Assembly: GCF_004382795.1 (NCBI RefSeq)
Contig: NZ_SMSG01000004.1
Span: 248,001 to 312,000, forward strand
Length of the DNA: 64,000 nt
Reading direction: 5' to 3'
Source: Cumulibacter soli
GTDB taxonomy: Bacteria > Actinomycetota > Actinomycetes > Mycobacteriales > Antricoccaceae
In this document: positions 26,101 to 34,095 of the stretch, piece after piece
Numbering within the stretch: the stretch's first letter is position 1
Layout of the letters: the number at the start of each line of letters is the position of its first letter
Position numbers and translations under genes: made by a program
The notes under the pieces: generated by a model
What the model was told of the DNA's origin: nothing
The model's database searches: none
The model's input: only the letters and a program-made list of their open reading frames with translations

Positions 26101-26838
26101 GCTACCTCCACGCCGTCCGCTCCAGCAGCGCAGCCACCGGCCGCGCCGAAGGGCACGGGCGGAGCGAAGGGGTCGTACGGCAATTCGAATCTGTCGAAGT
26201 ACGCCAAGAAGGCGGCGCCGGCCGCGGCCGCTCCTGCTGCCGAGGCTCCGGCTACCGCGCCCGCTGCCGAGGCTTCTGCTTCCGAAGCTCCGGCTGCGGA
26301 AGCGCCTGCCACCGACACCGCCGCTACCGAGGCCCCTGCGGCACCGGCTGCGGAGACGATGGCGGCGAGCGCTCCAGCGGCGCTGCCTAAGTCAGAGGTG
26401 AAGGGGTCGTACGGCAACTCCGACCTGTCGAAGTACGCCAAGAAGGCCCCGGCGTCGTCCGCTCCTGCAGCACCGACCCCGGCCCCTGCTGCCGAGGCGT
26501 CAGCGCCCGAAGCAGCGGCACCTGAGGCCGCGGCACCTGCGTCGCCAGCGACCGAGGAGCCCCAGGCCGAAGCCGCACCAGCGAGCGAGTCAACCGGCGG
26601 TCGTCACGCGGCCGCGGAAGACGAGCCGGAAGCGAGCGCCCCAGCGCCCGCGGCCGACCCGGCTCCCGCTCCGGGACCGAGGCACGCCGCGGACGACTCC
26701 GCACCCGCCCCGGAAACTGAGGTTCCGGCCGCAGTATCGCAGCAGGCTCCCCCGGCAGCACCGGCCAAGCCGGCCGGATCGGGCCAGGACGGCACCTACA
26801 AGTCGGCCGTCAAGGGCAACTACAAGTCCGGACAGTAA
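23134..26838 (+). CDS. Membrane Fe-S reductase (HdrD/GlpC-like) with long repetitive tail
   Basis: The 1234-residue protein has a membrane part (about 1-265, several helices starting LNWFFFVVAVLFTVTAIALF). Two Fe4S4 motifs follow, CTECGRCQSQCP (Cys310 onward) and CTTCGACVEQCP (Cys401 onward), then two CCG cysteine-rich domains of the HdrB/GlpC type, the second with RGFCCGAGGARMW. The catalytic part ends near residue 740. About 490 residues of Ala/Pro/Gly/Ser tail carry repeated YSSGG, GSYGSG and NLxKYAKK units. It resembles M. tuberculosis Rv0338c, proposed to move electrons between a quinone and a soluble partner. ATG 23134 has GAGAGGA upstream; a GTG at 23089 is less likely. Confidence 0.92.
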   Translation: MTALNWFFFVVAVLFTVTAIALFVGKARSVWKIFKHGQPDGTRSYDKGARAKTLARETVGHTKMFKWSFVGFAHWLTFLGFFGLFLTLLEAYGEALNPDFHLPIIGHWWGLSLVTEILALGTIFGIVALIIFRQRAHPRDPQRKSRFSGSTFWQAYFVEAVVFTIGLTIMLIRSFRIVRADAAGEETLQVWTAPVSHAIANLWEAIGVNWSTAGVLISLIAFIKIMTSWTFFFVLSRQPAMGIGWHRLWAFFNIFFKRNADGRNSLGDMKPMMSDGKVMDLEESDPEEDLFGVSQIEHFTWKGLLDFSTCTECGRCQSQCPAWNTGKPLSPKLMIMGLRDHMFETAPYLQAGGRRDSMGEEVGNPNALEGLDVLALAAHERPLIGTAEENGVIDPDVLWSCTTCGACVEQCPVDIEHVDHILDMRRYQVLIESAFPSEAGVMLKNLEGKGNPWGMSASAREDWMTGLDFDVRKIEGEIPDDVEYLFWVGCAGALEDRSKKVTRAVAELLDLAGVSFGVMGSGETCTGDPARRLGNELVFQGLAQQNVETLNGVFENRAEGTRKIVATCPHCFNSLANEYPQLGGHYEVVHHTQLLGHLVESGRLTPVTPIDSKVTYHDPCYLGRHNKVYTPPREVLAGVPGIKTEEMHRCKDRGFCCGAGGARMWMEERIGKRINVERVDEALELDPDIVSTACPFCITMLSDAVTARKQSGEAREEIEVLDVAQIMQRSMAGATKRELAPVGAVASAGVAESAARFATAVKSATAAAVAAPVAAATAVAVAEREDTGATASVAAPEAPPAEAPAAEQPAGGGYSSGGGGYSSGGSKTGSGGYSSGGSAGGYSSGGKAGGYSSGGKATSYASGGAAAGAAGKPEEAEKPAEETEKPKGSYGSGTKGSYGSGGKGSYGSGSSNLAKYAKSDAAAPAVPAAEAPADEAAAGKPTGSYGSSTKGSYGSGSSNLAKYAKKAPATPAADAPASEASAPATEQASATSTPSAPAAQPPAAPKGTGGAKGSYGNSNLSKYAKKAAPAAAAPAAEAPATAPAAEASASEAPAAEAPATDTAATEAPAAPAAETMAASAPAALPKSEVKGSYGNSDLSKYAKKAPASSAPAAPTPAPAAEASAPEAAAPEAAAPASPATEEPQAEAAPASESTGGRHAAAEDEPEASAPAPAADPAPAPGPRHAADDSAPAPETEVPAAVSQQAPPAAPAKPAGSGQDGTYKSAVKGNYKSGQ

Positions 26839-26851
26839 TAGCCGCTCCCGC

Positions 26852-26888
26852 GACGGGCGCCCTCGGCTTCGGCCGGCGGGCGCCCGTC
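26852..26888 (+). terminator. Hairpin terminator after the Fe-S reductase gene
   Basis: GACGGGCGCCC (26852-26862) pairs perfectly with GGGCGCCCGTC (26878-26888) around a 15-nt loop, 13 bp past the stop codon. The following bases are GT-rich without a true T run, as is common for GC-rich actinobacterial terminators. Confidence 0.7.
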
Positions 26889-27095
26889 GTCGTTGTAGCA
26901 CCGCCGGTGTCGACCAACCAGCGCACGGAAACCAACCGCTCGTCGACCCAGTCAGGACAAGAAACGAGAACCCGGCTCCGTCACGTCCGACAGGTCTGGA
27001 AGCTCAGGCACACCCGGCAATTGGCCAGGACCTTAATTCACGACGGGTGGGGCCACCGCCGAGCCAGCGGAAGTACCTCGGGCAGAATCAGGCGC

Positions 27096-27641
27096 ATGCC
27101 TGAGCACATTTATCGGATCGACACCGGCACGCCACAGATCGACGAGTCGGCGTACATCGCACCCACGGCCATTGTGACCGGAGCGGTAACGATGGGCCCC
27201 GACTCATCGTTGTGGCACTGCGCCGTCCTACGCGCCGACACCACGCCAATCACGATCGGCGCCGGATCGAACATCCAGGACGGCACGACCTGCCATGCCG
27301 ACCCAGGGTTTCCGCTGACGGTCGGCGAACGCGTCGCAGTCGGCCACAACGCGATCCTGCACGGCTGCACCATCGAGGACGACGTCCTCGTCGGCATGGG
27401 CGCCATCGTGATGAACGGCGCCGTCGTCGGTTCCGGATCGATCATCGGAGCTGGCGCATTGGTCACGCAGGGAACCGTGATCCCGGCGAACTCGATGGTG
27501 CTCGGCTCGCCCGGCAAGGTGGTCCGGGAGACCACGGCTGACGAGCGCGGCGGTATCGACGCGAATTGGAAGGGTTACGTCGGCAGGATCAGTACGCACC
27601 GCGACGCCGTACGCGTCGACCGCTCCGGCAACCCCACCTAG
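27096..27641 (+). CDS. Gamma-class carbonic anhydrase family protein
   Basis: The 181-residue left-handed beta-helix (hexapeptide repeat) protein has the metal-binding histidines of the gamma carbonic anhydrase/YrdA group in TTCHADPGFP and VAVGHNAILHGC. Repeats such as VLVGMGAIVMNGAVVGSGSI follow, with a C-terminal helix. It may hydrate CO2 or be one of the inactive relatives; the acidic loop of active Cam enzymes is not evident. ATG 27096 gives the usual length, and the upstream open region has no hexapeptide repeats. It converges on the acyl-CoA ligase across a very strong hairpin. Confidence 0.9.
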   Translation: MPEHIYRIDTGTPQIDESAYIAPTAIVTGAVTMGPDSSLWHCAVLRADTTPITIGAGSNIQDGTTCHADPGFPLTVGERVAVGHNAILHGCTIEDDVLVGMGAIVMNGAVVGSGSIIGAGALVTQGTVIPANSMVLGSPGKVVRETTADERGGIDANWKGYVGRISTHRDAVRVDRSGNPT

Positions 27642-27650
27642 GAGCGATCT

Positions 27651-27701
27651 GCGGGGTAGTGGGTAACGCTATCGAGCGGATAGCGTTACCCACTCCCCCG
27701 C
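27651..27701. terminator. Bidirectional terminator hairpin between convergent genes
   Basis: The sequence is an almost perfect inverted repeat: a 16-bp stem (AGTGGGTAACGCTATC / GATAGCGTTACCCACT) with a 5-nt loop, one mismatch, then six further pairs (GCGGGG / CCCCGC). It lies between the carbonic anhydrase (+) and acyl-CoA ligase (-) stop codons. There is no T tract on either side. Confidence 0.75.
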
Positions 27702-27774
27702 AAGTTCGCGCAATAGACCAGCCCGAGAGCGCAGGGATGGCGCGGGTCGGTGACCAGTTAGGGCGCGTCGGGTC

Positions 27775-29301
27775 TTACGCGGGGAGGTAGGAGTCGCGCA
27801 CCTTCGAGCGGCTGATCTTGCCGGTAGGCATCCGCGGCAGTTCATCGACCAGGTCGATACGGCTCGGCTGCTTGTACTTCGCCAACCGACCTTGGCAGAA
27901 CTCCACCAATTCCTCGGACAGCGCCGAGCGGTCCGCACCTTCCACAGGCTGCACGATCGCGACGACCTTCTGGCCCCACTCCTCGTCGGGTACGCCGATC
28001 ACGACAACATCGATCACGGACGGGTGCTCGGCGAGGGTGAACTCGATCTCGGCCGGGTAGATGTTCACGCCACCGGACAGGATCAGGTCAGTACGACGGT
28101 CCAGCACAAACAGCCGGCCCTCTTCATCGACCTTGCCGATGTCGCCGATCAGCAGCGCCTCACCTTCCCAGGTGCCAGCGGTCTTCTCCGGGTCCTTGAC
28201 GTAATCGAACGGCGCGCTGCCGATGCTGAAGATCAGCCCTTCCTCACCTTGCGCGACGGGCTTGCCGTCAGCGCCACGAATCTCCATCCGCCACCCTGGG
28301 CGTACCTGCCCGACGGTGCCGGGCGCCTCTAGCCACTGCTTCGAGCTCACCGTGGTGACGACGGAACTCTCGGTTGAGCCGTAGAACTCCTCGAGCACCG
28401 GGCCCCACCACGCGATCATGTCGTGCTTGGTCGGGACCGGGCATGGTGCGCCCGCGTGCACCACCGCACGCAGTGACGAGGAATCAAATGCCGCGCGTAC
28501 ATCGTCCGGCAGGCGCAGCAATCGCTGGAACATCGTCGGCACCATGAACGACTCGGTCATCTTGACCCGTTCGATGAACGATAGGAACTCGGCGGGGTCA
28601 AATCGGCCCATGGCCGGGAACGCCAACGTGACGCCGCGACCGAGTGCGCCGAGCGCCATACCGTTCGGCGCCGAGTGGTACAACGGCGCCGCAACAACGT
28701 GCACGCCCGGCCCTTCGGTCAAGTTGAGCAGCCCCCACGTCTGCCTGCCGACCTCGTGCTCCTGTTCAGGGGTGAGCCCGCTCAACGCACGCCGAATCCC
28801 CTTCGGCTTGCCGGTCGTACCCGAGCTGTAGAACATGACCGAGCCCGCGAGCCGGTCCTTCGGCGGATCGGCAGGAGAGTTCTGCCACGCACTCGCCCAT
28901 GCAGTCGGCGCACTCGGGTCACCGGTGGTGTAGATCCGATCGGTGCCGGGCAACCCGGCCTCCGCGGCTGCTTCGCGCACCACGGGAAGCAGGTCGGCGT
29001 TGGTCAACACCAACTTGGGCTCAGCATTGCTGAGGATGTACGCGATCTCGGGCGCGGTCAGGTGGCGGTTGACCGGGACGATGTACCGCTCGGTGCTCAG
29101 GCAGGCCAACTCGAGAGGCAGGTATTCCCACTCATTCGGCAGCACGATCGCGACCGCATCACCGCGGCCAACGCCGAGTGAGTCGAGCGAATTGATGATC
29201 CGATTTACCTGCTCGTTGAGTTCACCGAAACTCACCCGTACGTCGTCGGCGATTAACGCCGCTCGGTCCGGGTCGGTCTGGGCATAGGAGTACCACGTCA
29301 C
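27775..29301 (-). CDS. AMP-forming acyl-CoA ligase (FadD-like)
   Basis: The 508-residue ANL-superfamily ligase has the AMP-binding motif FYSSGTTGKPKGIRRA (about 157-172), A5 block EEFYGSTESS, A7 GDIGKVDEEGRLFVLDRRTDLILSGGVN-type hinge, and the terminal adenylating Lys in LPRMPTGKISRSKVRD. It is shorter than mycobacterial FadD proteins and closest to bile-acid/steroid or aromatic acyl-CoA ligases by feel; the substrate is not assignable. A palindrome identical over 11 of 12 bases to the one before the quinone reductase lies 107 bp upstream, suggesting shared repression. Confidence 0.9.
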   Translation of the reverse strand: MTWYSYAQTDPDRAALIADDVRVSFGELNEQVNRIINSLDSLGVGRGDAVAIVLPNEWEYLPLELACLSTERYIVPVNRHLTAPEIAYILSNAEPKLVLTNADLLPVVREAAAEAGLPGTDRIYTTGDPSAPTAWASAWQNSPADPPKDRLAGSVMFYSSGTTGKPKGIRRALSGLTPEQEHEVGRQTWGLLNLTEGPGVHVVAAPLYHSAPNGMALGALGRGVTLAFPAMGRFDPAEFLSFIERVKMTESFMVPTMFQRLLRLPDDVRAAFDSSSLRAVVHAGAPCPVPTKHDMIAWWGPVLEEFYGSTESSVVTTVSSKQWLEAPGTVGQVRPGWRMEIRGADGKPVAQGEEGLIFSIGSAPFDYVKDPEKTAGTWEGEALLIGDIGKVDEEGRLFVLDRRTDLILSGGVNIYPAEIEFTLAEHPSVIDVVVIGVPDEEWGQKVVAIVQPVEGADRSALSEELVEFCQGRLAKYKQPSRIDLVDELPRMPTGKISRSKVRDSYLPA

Positions 29302-29407
29302 CAGGTGTTCCCTTCCAGCCGCGCACTGCGGCTCGTCTGCCGCCGGCGCTCCGCCGGACGGTCACTAGCCGTGATTCTCGACCATGTGCACCGGACTTGG
29401 CTAGGGC

Positions 29408-29419
29408 GAACGATCGTTA
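29408..29419. promoter_or_regulatory. Palindrome GAACGATCGTTA, probable operator of the acyl-CoA ligase
   Basis: The core AACGATCGTT is a perfect 10-bp palindrome. It repeats the operator candidate at 3027-3038 and lies 107 bp upstream of the ligase start codon. The rest of the 29302-29567 gap holds no convincing gene. Confidence 0.5.
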
Positions 29420-29567
29420 TATAGCAACTCGTTCCCGCGCAGCGCCTCGGCGAGACCGGTACTAACACAGTCAGCGAGCGCAACCTTGCATGCCTCAGCG
29501 ACAGTCCGCATACCGGCGCGCGTCTGTACGACGGTGGCGCCAGCGTCTCCGCCCAAACGACACCTGC

Positions 29568-30146
29568 TCAGATCGTCGGCCAGACCCGCCAGTTACGCGA
29601 TGAGCGCGACGGGGTCGGCCCGCGTTGGCCCTGATACCGCGACCCGTAAATCTCCGATCCGTACGGGTGCTGGGCGGGGCTACTCAGCTGGAATGCGCAC
29701 AATTGGCCGATCTTCATCCCCGGCCAGAGCGTGATCGGCAGATTCGCCATATTCGACAGTTCGAGGGTGATGTGCCCGGAGAATCCCGGATCGATGAAGC
29801 CGGCCGTCGAGTGCGTCAACAACCCCAGCCGACCGAGGCTGGACTTGCCTTCCAGCCGTCCCGCGAGATCCTCAGCCAGCGAGATGACCTCCAGAGTCGA
29901 ACCGAGCACGAACTCGCCGGGATGCAGGACGAGCGGCGAACCTTCGGGGACTTCGACGCTGCTGGTGAGGTCGTCCTGCTGTTGCGCCGGGTCGATATGG
30001 GTGTAGTTCTGGTTGTTGAACACCCTGAAGAAGCGGTCGAGCCGTACGTCGATGCTGGACGGCTGGATTAGTCCCTCATCGAACGGCTCAATGCCTAGTT
30101 CACCTCGGTCGATGCGGGCACGCAGGTCACGGTCTGACAGCAGCAT
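29568..30146 (-). CDS. dcd: dCTP deaminase (probably bifunctional, dUMP-forming)
   Basis: The 192-residue enzyme begins [23 protein letters not shown]. It carries the family motifs [51 protein letters not shown] and [22 protein letters not shown]. Actinobacterial Dcd enzymes of this length usually convert dCTP directly to dUMP plus pyrophosphate. The Ser-Ser-Leu-Gly-Arg and Glu in [10 protein letters not shown]-type segments form the active site. The ATG at 30146 is chosen over an upstream extension. It is divergent from the Nudix fusion gene with 58 bp between starts. Confidence 0.96.
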   Translation of the reverse strand: MLLSDRDLRARIDRGELGIEPFDEGLIQPSSIDVRLDRFFRVFNNQNYTHIDPAQQQDDLTSSVEVPEGSPLVLHPGEFVLGSTLEVISLAEDLAGRLEGKSSLGRLGLLTHSTAGFIDPGFSGHITLELSNMANLPITLWPGMKIGQLCAFQLSSPAQHPYGSEIYGSRYQGQRGPTPSRSSRNWRVWPTI

Positions 30147-30204
30147 TCGCCAAGCGTACTGACCTCGGACTCGCGAACCCAAAGCGGATCACTAGCGTGG
30201 GTGG

Positions 30205-31332
30205 ATGTCCACCATCGAACAGCTCGTCGTCGCGGTCGCCATTATCGCGAATGGTGAGGTCCTCGCCGCGCAACGCGCGTACCCACCAGACCTCGCCGGA
30301 CGCTGGGAGCTTCCCGGCGGGAAGGTATCGACTGGCGAGGATATAGCCGACGCGGCCGTCCGAGAGATCACCGAAGAGCTCGGGTGCACGGTGCGGGTGC
30401 TGGACCAGTTGGGCGCGTCGGCGCAGCCACGTCCCGGGGTACGGCTGATCGCCGTGTACGCCGCGCTCGCGGCCGGTGTTCCGGTCGCGCGCGAGCACTC
30501 CGCGCTGCGGTGGGTCGGACCCGACGAGCTCGACGACGTGGACTGGGTGGGCGCCGATCGCGCGTTCCTACCCGAACTGCGTGAACGCCTGCTCGATGGC
30601 GAACCCCTCGCCGGTGGCGCGACAGACGGAGCCGTGCGGATCGGATCCACGGTTCGCCGTCCGACCGGACCCTGGACGCCGGCAGTGCACGAGTTGCTGG
30701 AGCACCTGCGGCCACTGCAGTTCGCGCCGACTCCGATCGGTATCGATGATCGCGGCCGCGAGGTCCTCACCTATATACCTGGACGCACCGTGGCACCGGA
30801 TGACGAGTTACTCACCGACGCGCAGGTGTCCTCGTGCGGCGCCGCGCTTCGCGCGTTGCACGATGCCATGGCGTCGTTTCGCCCGACTGGCCCGCGGCAG
30901 TGGCGGTACGGCGAACGCACGCTGGGCAGCGATGAGGTGATTTGCCATAACGACCCCGGTGTCTACAACTGGGCCTTCGACGGCGATCGGGCCAGTGGAT
31001 TGTTCGACTGGGATATGGCCGGCCCGGGTGACGCGATGGACGACCTCGGCTTCCTGGCGTGGACGGCGATACCGCTGTACCAAGGGCTCGACCCGGCGCT
31101 TGTGGCACGGCGGCTATCGCTGCTCGCCGCCTCGTACGGCGGGGCGTCGGCGCTGAGCATCGCGCACGCCGCACAGCGGCGGATGGCCCTGGCCTGCGAG
31201 CGCATCGCGGCCGGGATAGCACGCGGAGACGCCGGGATGGCGAATCTGGCGGTCGTCGGCGAACCCGATCGCACCCGCGCGCGTTTGGACGTGCTCACCG
31301 AGGCACTGCCGGACATTCAGAAACACCTGTAG
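30205..31332 (+). CDS. Nudix hydrolase fused to a phosphotransferase (APH family)
   Basis: The 375-residue protein joins two enzymes. Residues 1-135 form a Nudix domain with a complete Nudix box, GKVSTGEDIADAAVREITEE (39-58) followed by LG, like MutT/CTP pyrophosphohydrolases. Residues about 145-375 form an aminoglycoside-phosphotransferase-like kinase with the catalytic Brenner motif ICHNDPGVYN (His248, Asp250, Asn255) and metal-binding LFDWDMAGPG (Asp268/Asp270). The linker STVRRPTGPWTPAVHELL is the usual N-terminus of stand-alone kinases of this type, so the join looks like a true gene fusion. The likely role is nucleotide sanitation coupled to phosphorylation, but substrates are unknown. 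It is divergent from dcd, another nucleotide-pool gene. Confidence 0.88.
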   Translation: MSTIEQLVVAVAIIANGEVLAAQRAYPPDLAGRWELPGGKVSTGEDIADAAVREITEELGCTVRVLDQLGASAQPRPGVRLIAVYAALAAGVPVAREHSALRWVGPDELDDVDWVGADRAFLPELRERLLDGEPLAGGATDGAVRIGSTVRRPTGPWTPAVHELLEHLRPLQFAPTPIGIDDRGREVLTYIPGRTVAPDDELLTDAQVSSCGAALRALHDAMASFRPTGPRQWRYGERTLGSDEVICHNDPGVYNWAFDGDRASGLFDWDMAGPGDAMDDLGFLAWTAIPLYQGLDPALVARRLSLLAASYGGASALSIAHAAQRRMALACERIAAGIARGDAGMANLAVVGEPDRTRARLDVLTEALPDIQKHL

Positions 31333-31423
31333 CCGAGCCGCGGCGAACCTCCACGACCTGCTCGCGGCCGGGGAGTCGTGATTAGGTGGGGATATCCGTC
31401 CGCTCGTCGCATTGGAGCATCGC

Positions 31424-32305
31424 ATGACCCTCCGCCACAACGAACGCGCCCGCGGCTACGCCCGCCAGGCATACCAAGCCCTCGAACCGCTGCACATCGT
31501 CGCGTACTTCGGGCCACAGGTCGGGGAGGTGTCGAAAGCGGAGGGGCTGAACTTCTACGGCTCGTACGTCGGCTTCCGGGGAGCGCCACTCGGCGCCTGC
31601 TCCCCCGCCGTCGTCGCTGCCGCCTTCTACAACTGGAACCCGGCAGTGATCGAGAAGGGCTGGCAGGATGCGCTGGCCAGCCACACCCCGGCACAGTTGC
31701 TGGCGGCCCGCGAACGCATCGCCGACAAGGCTCTGACCGGCGCGTTCGGCGACCTGCTCGGCAGCGATCAACTGCCGCGGGTGGTCGACCGACTGAATGG
31801 GATCCTGTCGAACGCGACCAAGGCTGGGCGAGCGCTCGGCGCTGCGAACCTCGACGTCGCTCGCCACTCAGAGCCGCATGTCGCCCTCTGGCAGGCGACC
31901 GCGACGTGGCGCGAATGGCGCGGCGACGGACACATCGGTGCCCTGATCGCCAACGAGTTGCCGCCGGTCGAGGCACTCGTGCTGCACACCGCCGAGCACC
32001 CCGACCCCTCGGTCGGCGGCGGCGCGCTGAGCAAGGACGCGACGAAGTCGTCCCGCGCGTGGGGCGATGAGGCCTGGGAGGCGGCGGCAGACAGGCTGCG
32101 GACCCGCGGGCTGCTGGAAGCGGACGCCGAGCGGCTGACCACCGCTGGGGCGCAGTTGTACGACCTGATCGAAGACCAGACAGACGACGCTGCCGCGTCG
32201 ATCTGGGCGAACGTGGACGACGCGGACGAGTTCTTCGCCGCCGTGCGGCCGTTCGTGAAGTCGGTGATCGATGCGGGCATACTGCCCGGCACCAAAAAGA
32301 AGTAG
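31424..32305 (+). CDS. SCO6745-family protein
   Basis: The 293-residue protein begins MTLRHNERARGYARQAYQAL and has blocks typical of the actinobacterial SCO6745 family: YFGPQVGEVSKAEGLNFYGSYVGFRGAPLG, then FYNWNPAVIE, and a helical C-terminus with a winged-helix feel (RLRTRGLLEADAERLTTAGAQL). No enzymatic motif is known. It could bind DNA or another ligand through its C-terminal part; that is a guess. GGAG lies 6 nt upstream of ATG 31424. It follows the Nudix fusion on the same strand by 91 bp. Confidence 0.7.
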   Translation: MTLRHNERARGYARQAYQALEPLHIVAYFGPQVGEVSKAEGLNFYGSYVGFRGAPLGACSPAVVAAAFYNWNPAVIEKGWQDALASHTPAQLLAARERIADKALTGAFGDLLGSDQLPRVVDRLNGILSNATKAGRALGAANLDVARHSEPHVALWQATATWREWRGDGHIGALIANELPPVEALVLHTAEHPDPSVGGGALSKDATKSSRAWGDEAWEAAADRLRTRGLLEADAERLTTAGAQLYDLIEDQTDDAAASIWANVDDADEFFAAVRPFVKSVIDAGILPGTKKK

Positions 32306-32420
32306 CCACGATCCCGCTGACGCAAGAGTTCACTCTCGTCGCCAACCGGCCGTCGGTGACGACAGCGAGGATGAGTCACTCATGCCCATCCTCGGCGCGC
32401 CGTCGGCGGGTCGTCGGCGG

Positions 32421-33089
32421 CTATGGCTGCGGGGATACCGCCCACGGGTGATCGGGTCGTACCTGCGCGACCGCACTCCGCAGCCATCGCTGCTGGTGTC
32501 GGTCCAATCGCGGGCGCAGCGTCGCGGCATCAACTCGGTCTTTCTCACGCGCTTGCTGGTGCTTCATGAACAGCGCGATTTCAGGGTTGAGGTATCGCAG
32601 GCCGTCGTCCGCGACCCAGGTGACCTCATCCAGCGGGGCCGCGTGACCTGGGAGCTTCTTGTTCGTCCATCTCCCGCCGTCGTCGGGCGTTAGTGGCACG
32701 TCCAGGACCCACGCGGACTGCGCGTTCTTCCGTACCCAGATTGAACTGGTGCGACCCACGATGCGGAAGCGGTGATCGAACGGACGCAGCCACCCGTCGT
32801 CCATGTTCCACGGCGTCCAGCGATCCGCGAGGAACAACCGGAACGCCTCAGCGTCCGAGGCGAAAATCGAGATGTCCATATCCTCATGCGATCGCGAAAC
32901 TCCGGTCCATTTCTCGACCGACCACCCGCCGATGATCCACCACGGACGATCGAAGCCCTCCATGAACGGACCAATCGACGTCGGATCGAGCGGGTCCCAA
33001 CCCCCGTACCAGCGGTGGAATGCCGCAGGCGGCAAAGGTGCCGCGTTCGGCGAGGGAGTTGGATCCTCAGCAGCGGCTTGAGCGGACAT
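32421..33089 (-). CDS. Nucleotidyltransferase-domain protein (aminoglycoside-adenylyltransferase-like)
   Basis: The 222-residue protein contains the nucleotidyltransferase signature IIGGWSVEKWTGVSRSHEDM followed by DIS. The GG...(D)xD pattern places it among aminoglycoside-2''-adenylyltransferase-like (AadB/LinB-type) folds. The downstream ALFMKHQQAREKDRVDAATLRPRL block is typical of these proteins. Resistance activity cannot be inferred; most chromosomal members are uncharacterised. ATG 33089 (MSAQAAAED) is preferred. The 115 bp after the neighbouring plus-strand gene contain no other gene. Confidence 0.8.
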   Translation of the reverse strand: MSAQAAAEDPTPSPNAAPLPPAAFHRWYGGWDPLDPTSIGPFMEGFDRPWWIIGGWSVEKWTGVSRSHEDMDISIFASDAEAFRLFLADRWTPWNMDDGWLRPFDHRFRIVGRTSSIWVRKNAQSAWVLDVPLTPDDGGRWTNKKLPGHAAPLDEVTWVADDGLRYLNPEIALFMKHQQAREKDRVDAATLRPRLDRHQQRWLRSAVAQVRPDHPWAVSPQP

Positions 33090-33269
33090 GGTCGGCCTCC
33101 TAATCACGAACGTCGATCGTGGTGAGCGTCCCGCCGTCAGCGCGCCTCACGGCGTCCCAAGAGCCGCCGACGGACGGCCCGGTCGTCACTCACGCCGCAG
33201 TGCCTAGAAATGTTGAAGCCCCATGTCCGGCGGATCGTGACGATCGCTGGAATATGGGGCTCCTTTATT

Positions 33270-33343
33270 TGGAGCGGGCGACGGGAATCGAACCCGCGCT
33301 ATCAGCTTGGGAAGCTGAAGTTCTACCATTAAACTACGCCCGC
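33270..33343 (-). tRNA. tRNA-Gly (anticodon CCC), 3' CCA encoded
   Basis: The minus strand reads GCGGGCG at the 5' end pairing with CGCCCGC at the 3' end, followed by discriminator U and an encoded CCA. The anticodon stem TCAGC/GCTGA encloses the loop TTCCCAA, giving anticodon CCC. The T arm contains GGTTCGATTCC. All cloverleaf arms are present in the 74 nt. Confidence 0.96.
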
Positions 33344-33442
33344 AGTGACGCAGAAGACATCATACTCAACGCCGTAATTGTCCGTCGCGCGGGATCTCTT
33401 CGGCCCCACCGCCATCGCGCTGCTGAGTGCGACAATCGAGCC

Positions 33443-34060
33443 ATGACCGCCTCGCAGCCCACTCGCTGGGACAACGAACTCATCGCGCACGGATCGCGCT
33501 GGCAGGCGTACGTCGACCGGTTCACCGGCCTGCACGACTCTGGCGCCGACACAGCCGGCGAGGCCCGGTTCATCGACGCAATCGCTGACCGTTCCGCGGC
33601 GATTCTGGACGCCGGTTGTGGTGCGGGACGAGTCGCTTCAGCGCTGGCGACCGCCGGTCACCACGTCGCTGGTGTCGACAAGGACGCCGGACATATCGCG
33701 GTCGGACGCGCACGGTACCCCGGACTGCCGCTCCTGGCGCACGACCTACTCACGCTCACCCCGAGCGCGCTGGGATCGGCGCGGTTGCCGACGTCGTACG
33801 ACATCATCGTGTTGGCGGGCAACGTCATGGTCTACCTCGCGCCTGGCACCGAACGCGATGTGCTGGCCAATCTGCGCACGTTGTTGCGCGAGGGCGGACG
33901 GATCGTCACCGGGTTCGCCACCGGCCGCGACTACTCCGTGTCGACGCAGGACGCGGACGCCGCAGCAATCGAGCTCCAGTTGCAACATCGGTTTGCGACC
34001 TGGCAACTAGAGCCGTGGCGCGAGGACGCCGACTGGGCCGTGTCGGTCTACACCTGCTGA
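33443..34060 (+). CDS. Class I SAM-dependent methyltransferase
   Basis: The 205-residue protein has SAM motif I AAILDAGCGAGRVASALA (about 52-69), the beta-2 acidic residue in HVAGVDKDAGHIAVGR, YDIIVLAGNVMVYLAPGTER and a GGRIVTGFAT segment. This is the compact Methyltransf_25 pattern. The N-terminal RWDNELIAHGSRWQAYVDRF is typical of an actinobacterial subfamily with no assigned substrate. The start is ATG 33443; the open frame upstream crosses the tRNA on the other strand and is not coding. It converges on fbiC. Confidence 0.85.
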   Translation: MTASQPTRWDNELIAHGSRWQAYVDRFTGLHDSGADTAGEARFIDAIADRSAAILDAGCGAGRVASALATAGHHVAGVDKDAGHIAVGRARYPGLPLLAHDLLTLTPSALGSARLPTSYDIIVLAGNVMVYLAPGTERDVLANLRTLLREGGRIVTGFATGRDYSVSTQDADAAAIELQLQHRFATWQLEPWREDADWAVSVYTC

Positions 34061-34095
34061 CGCGCCGAAGACCGGGGGCCATTAGGCGGTTGGCG

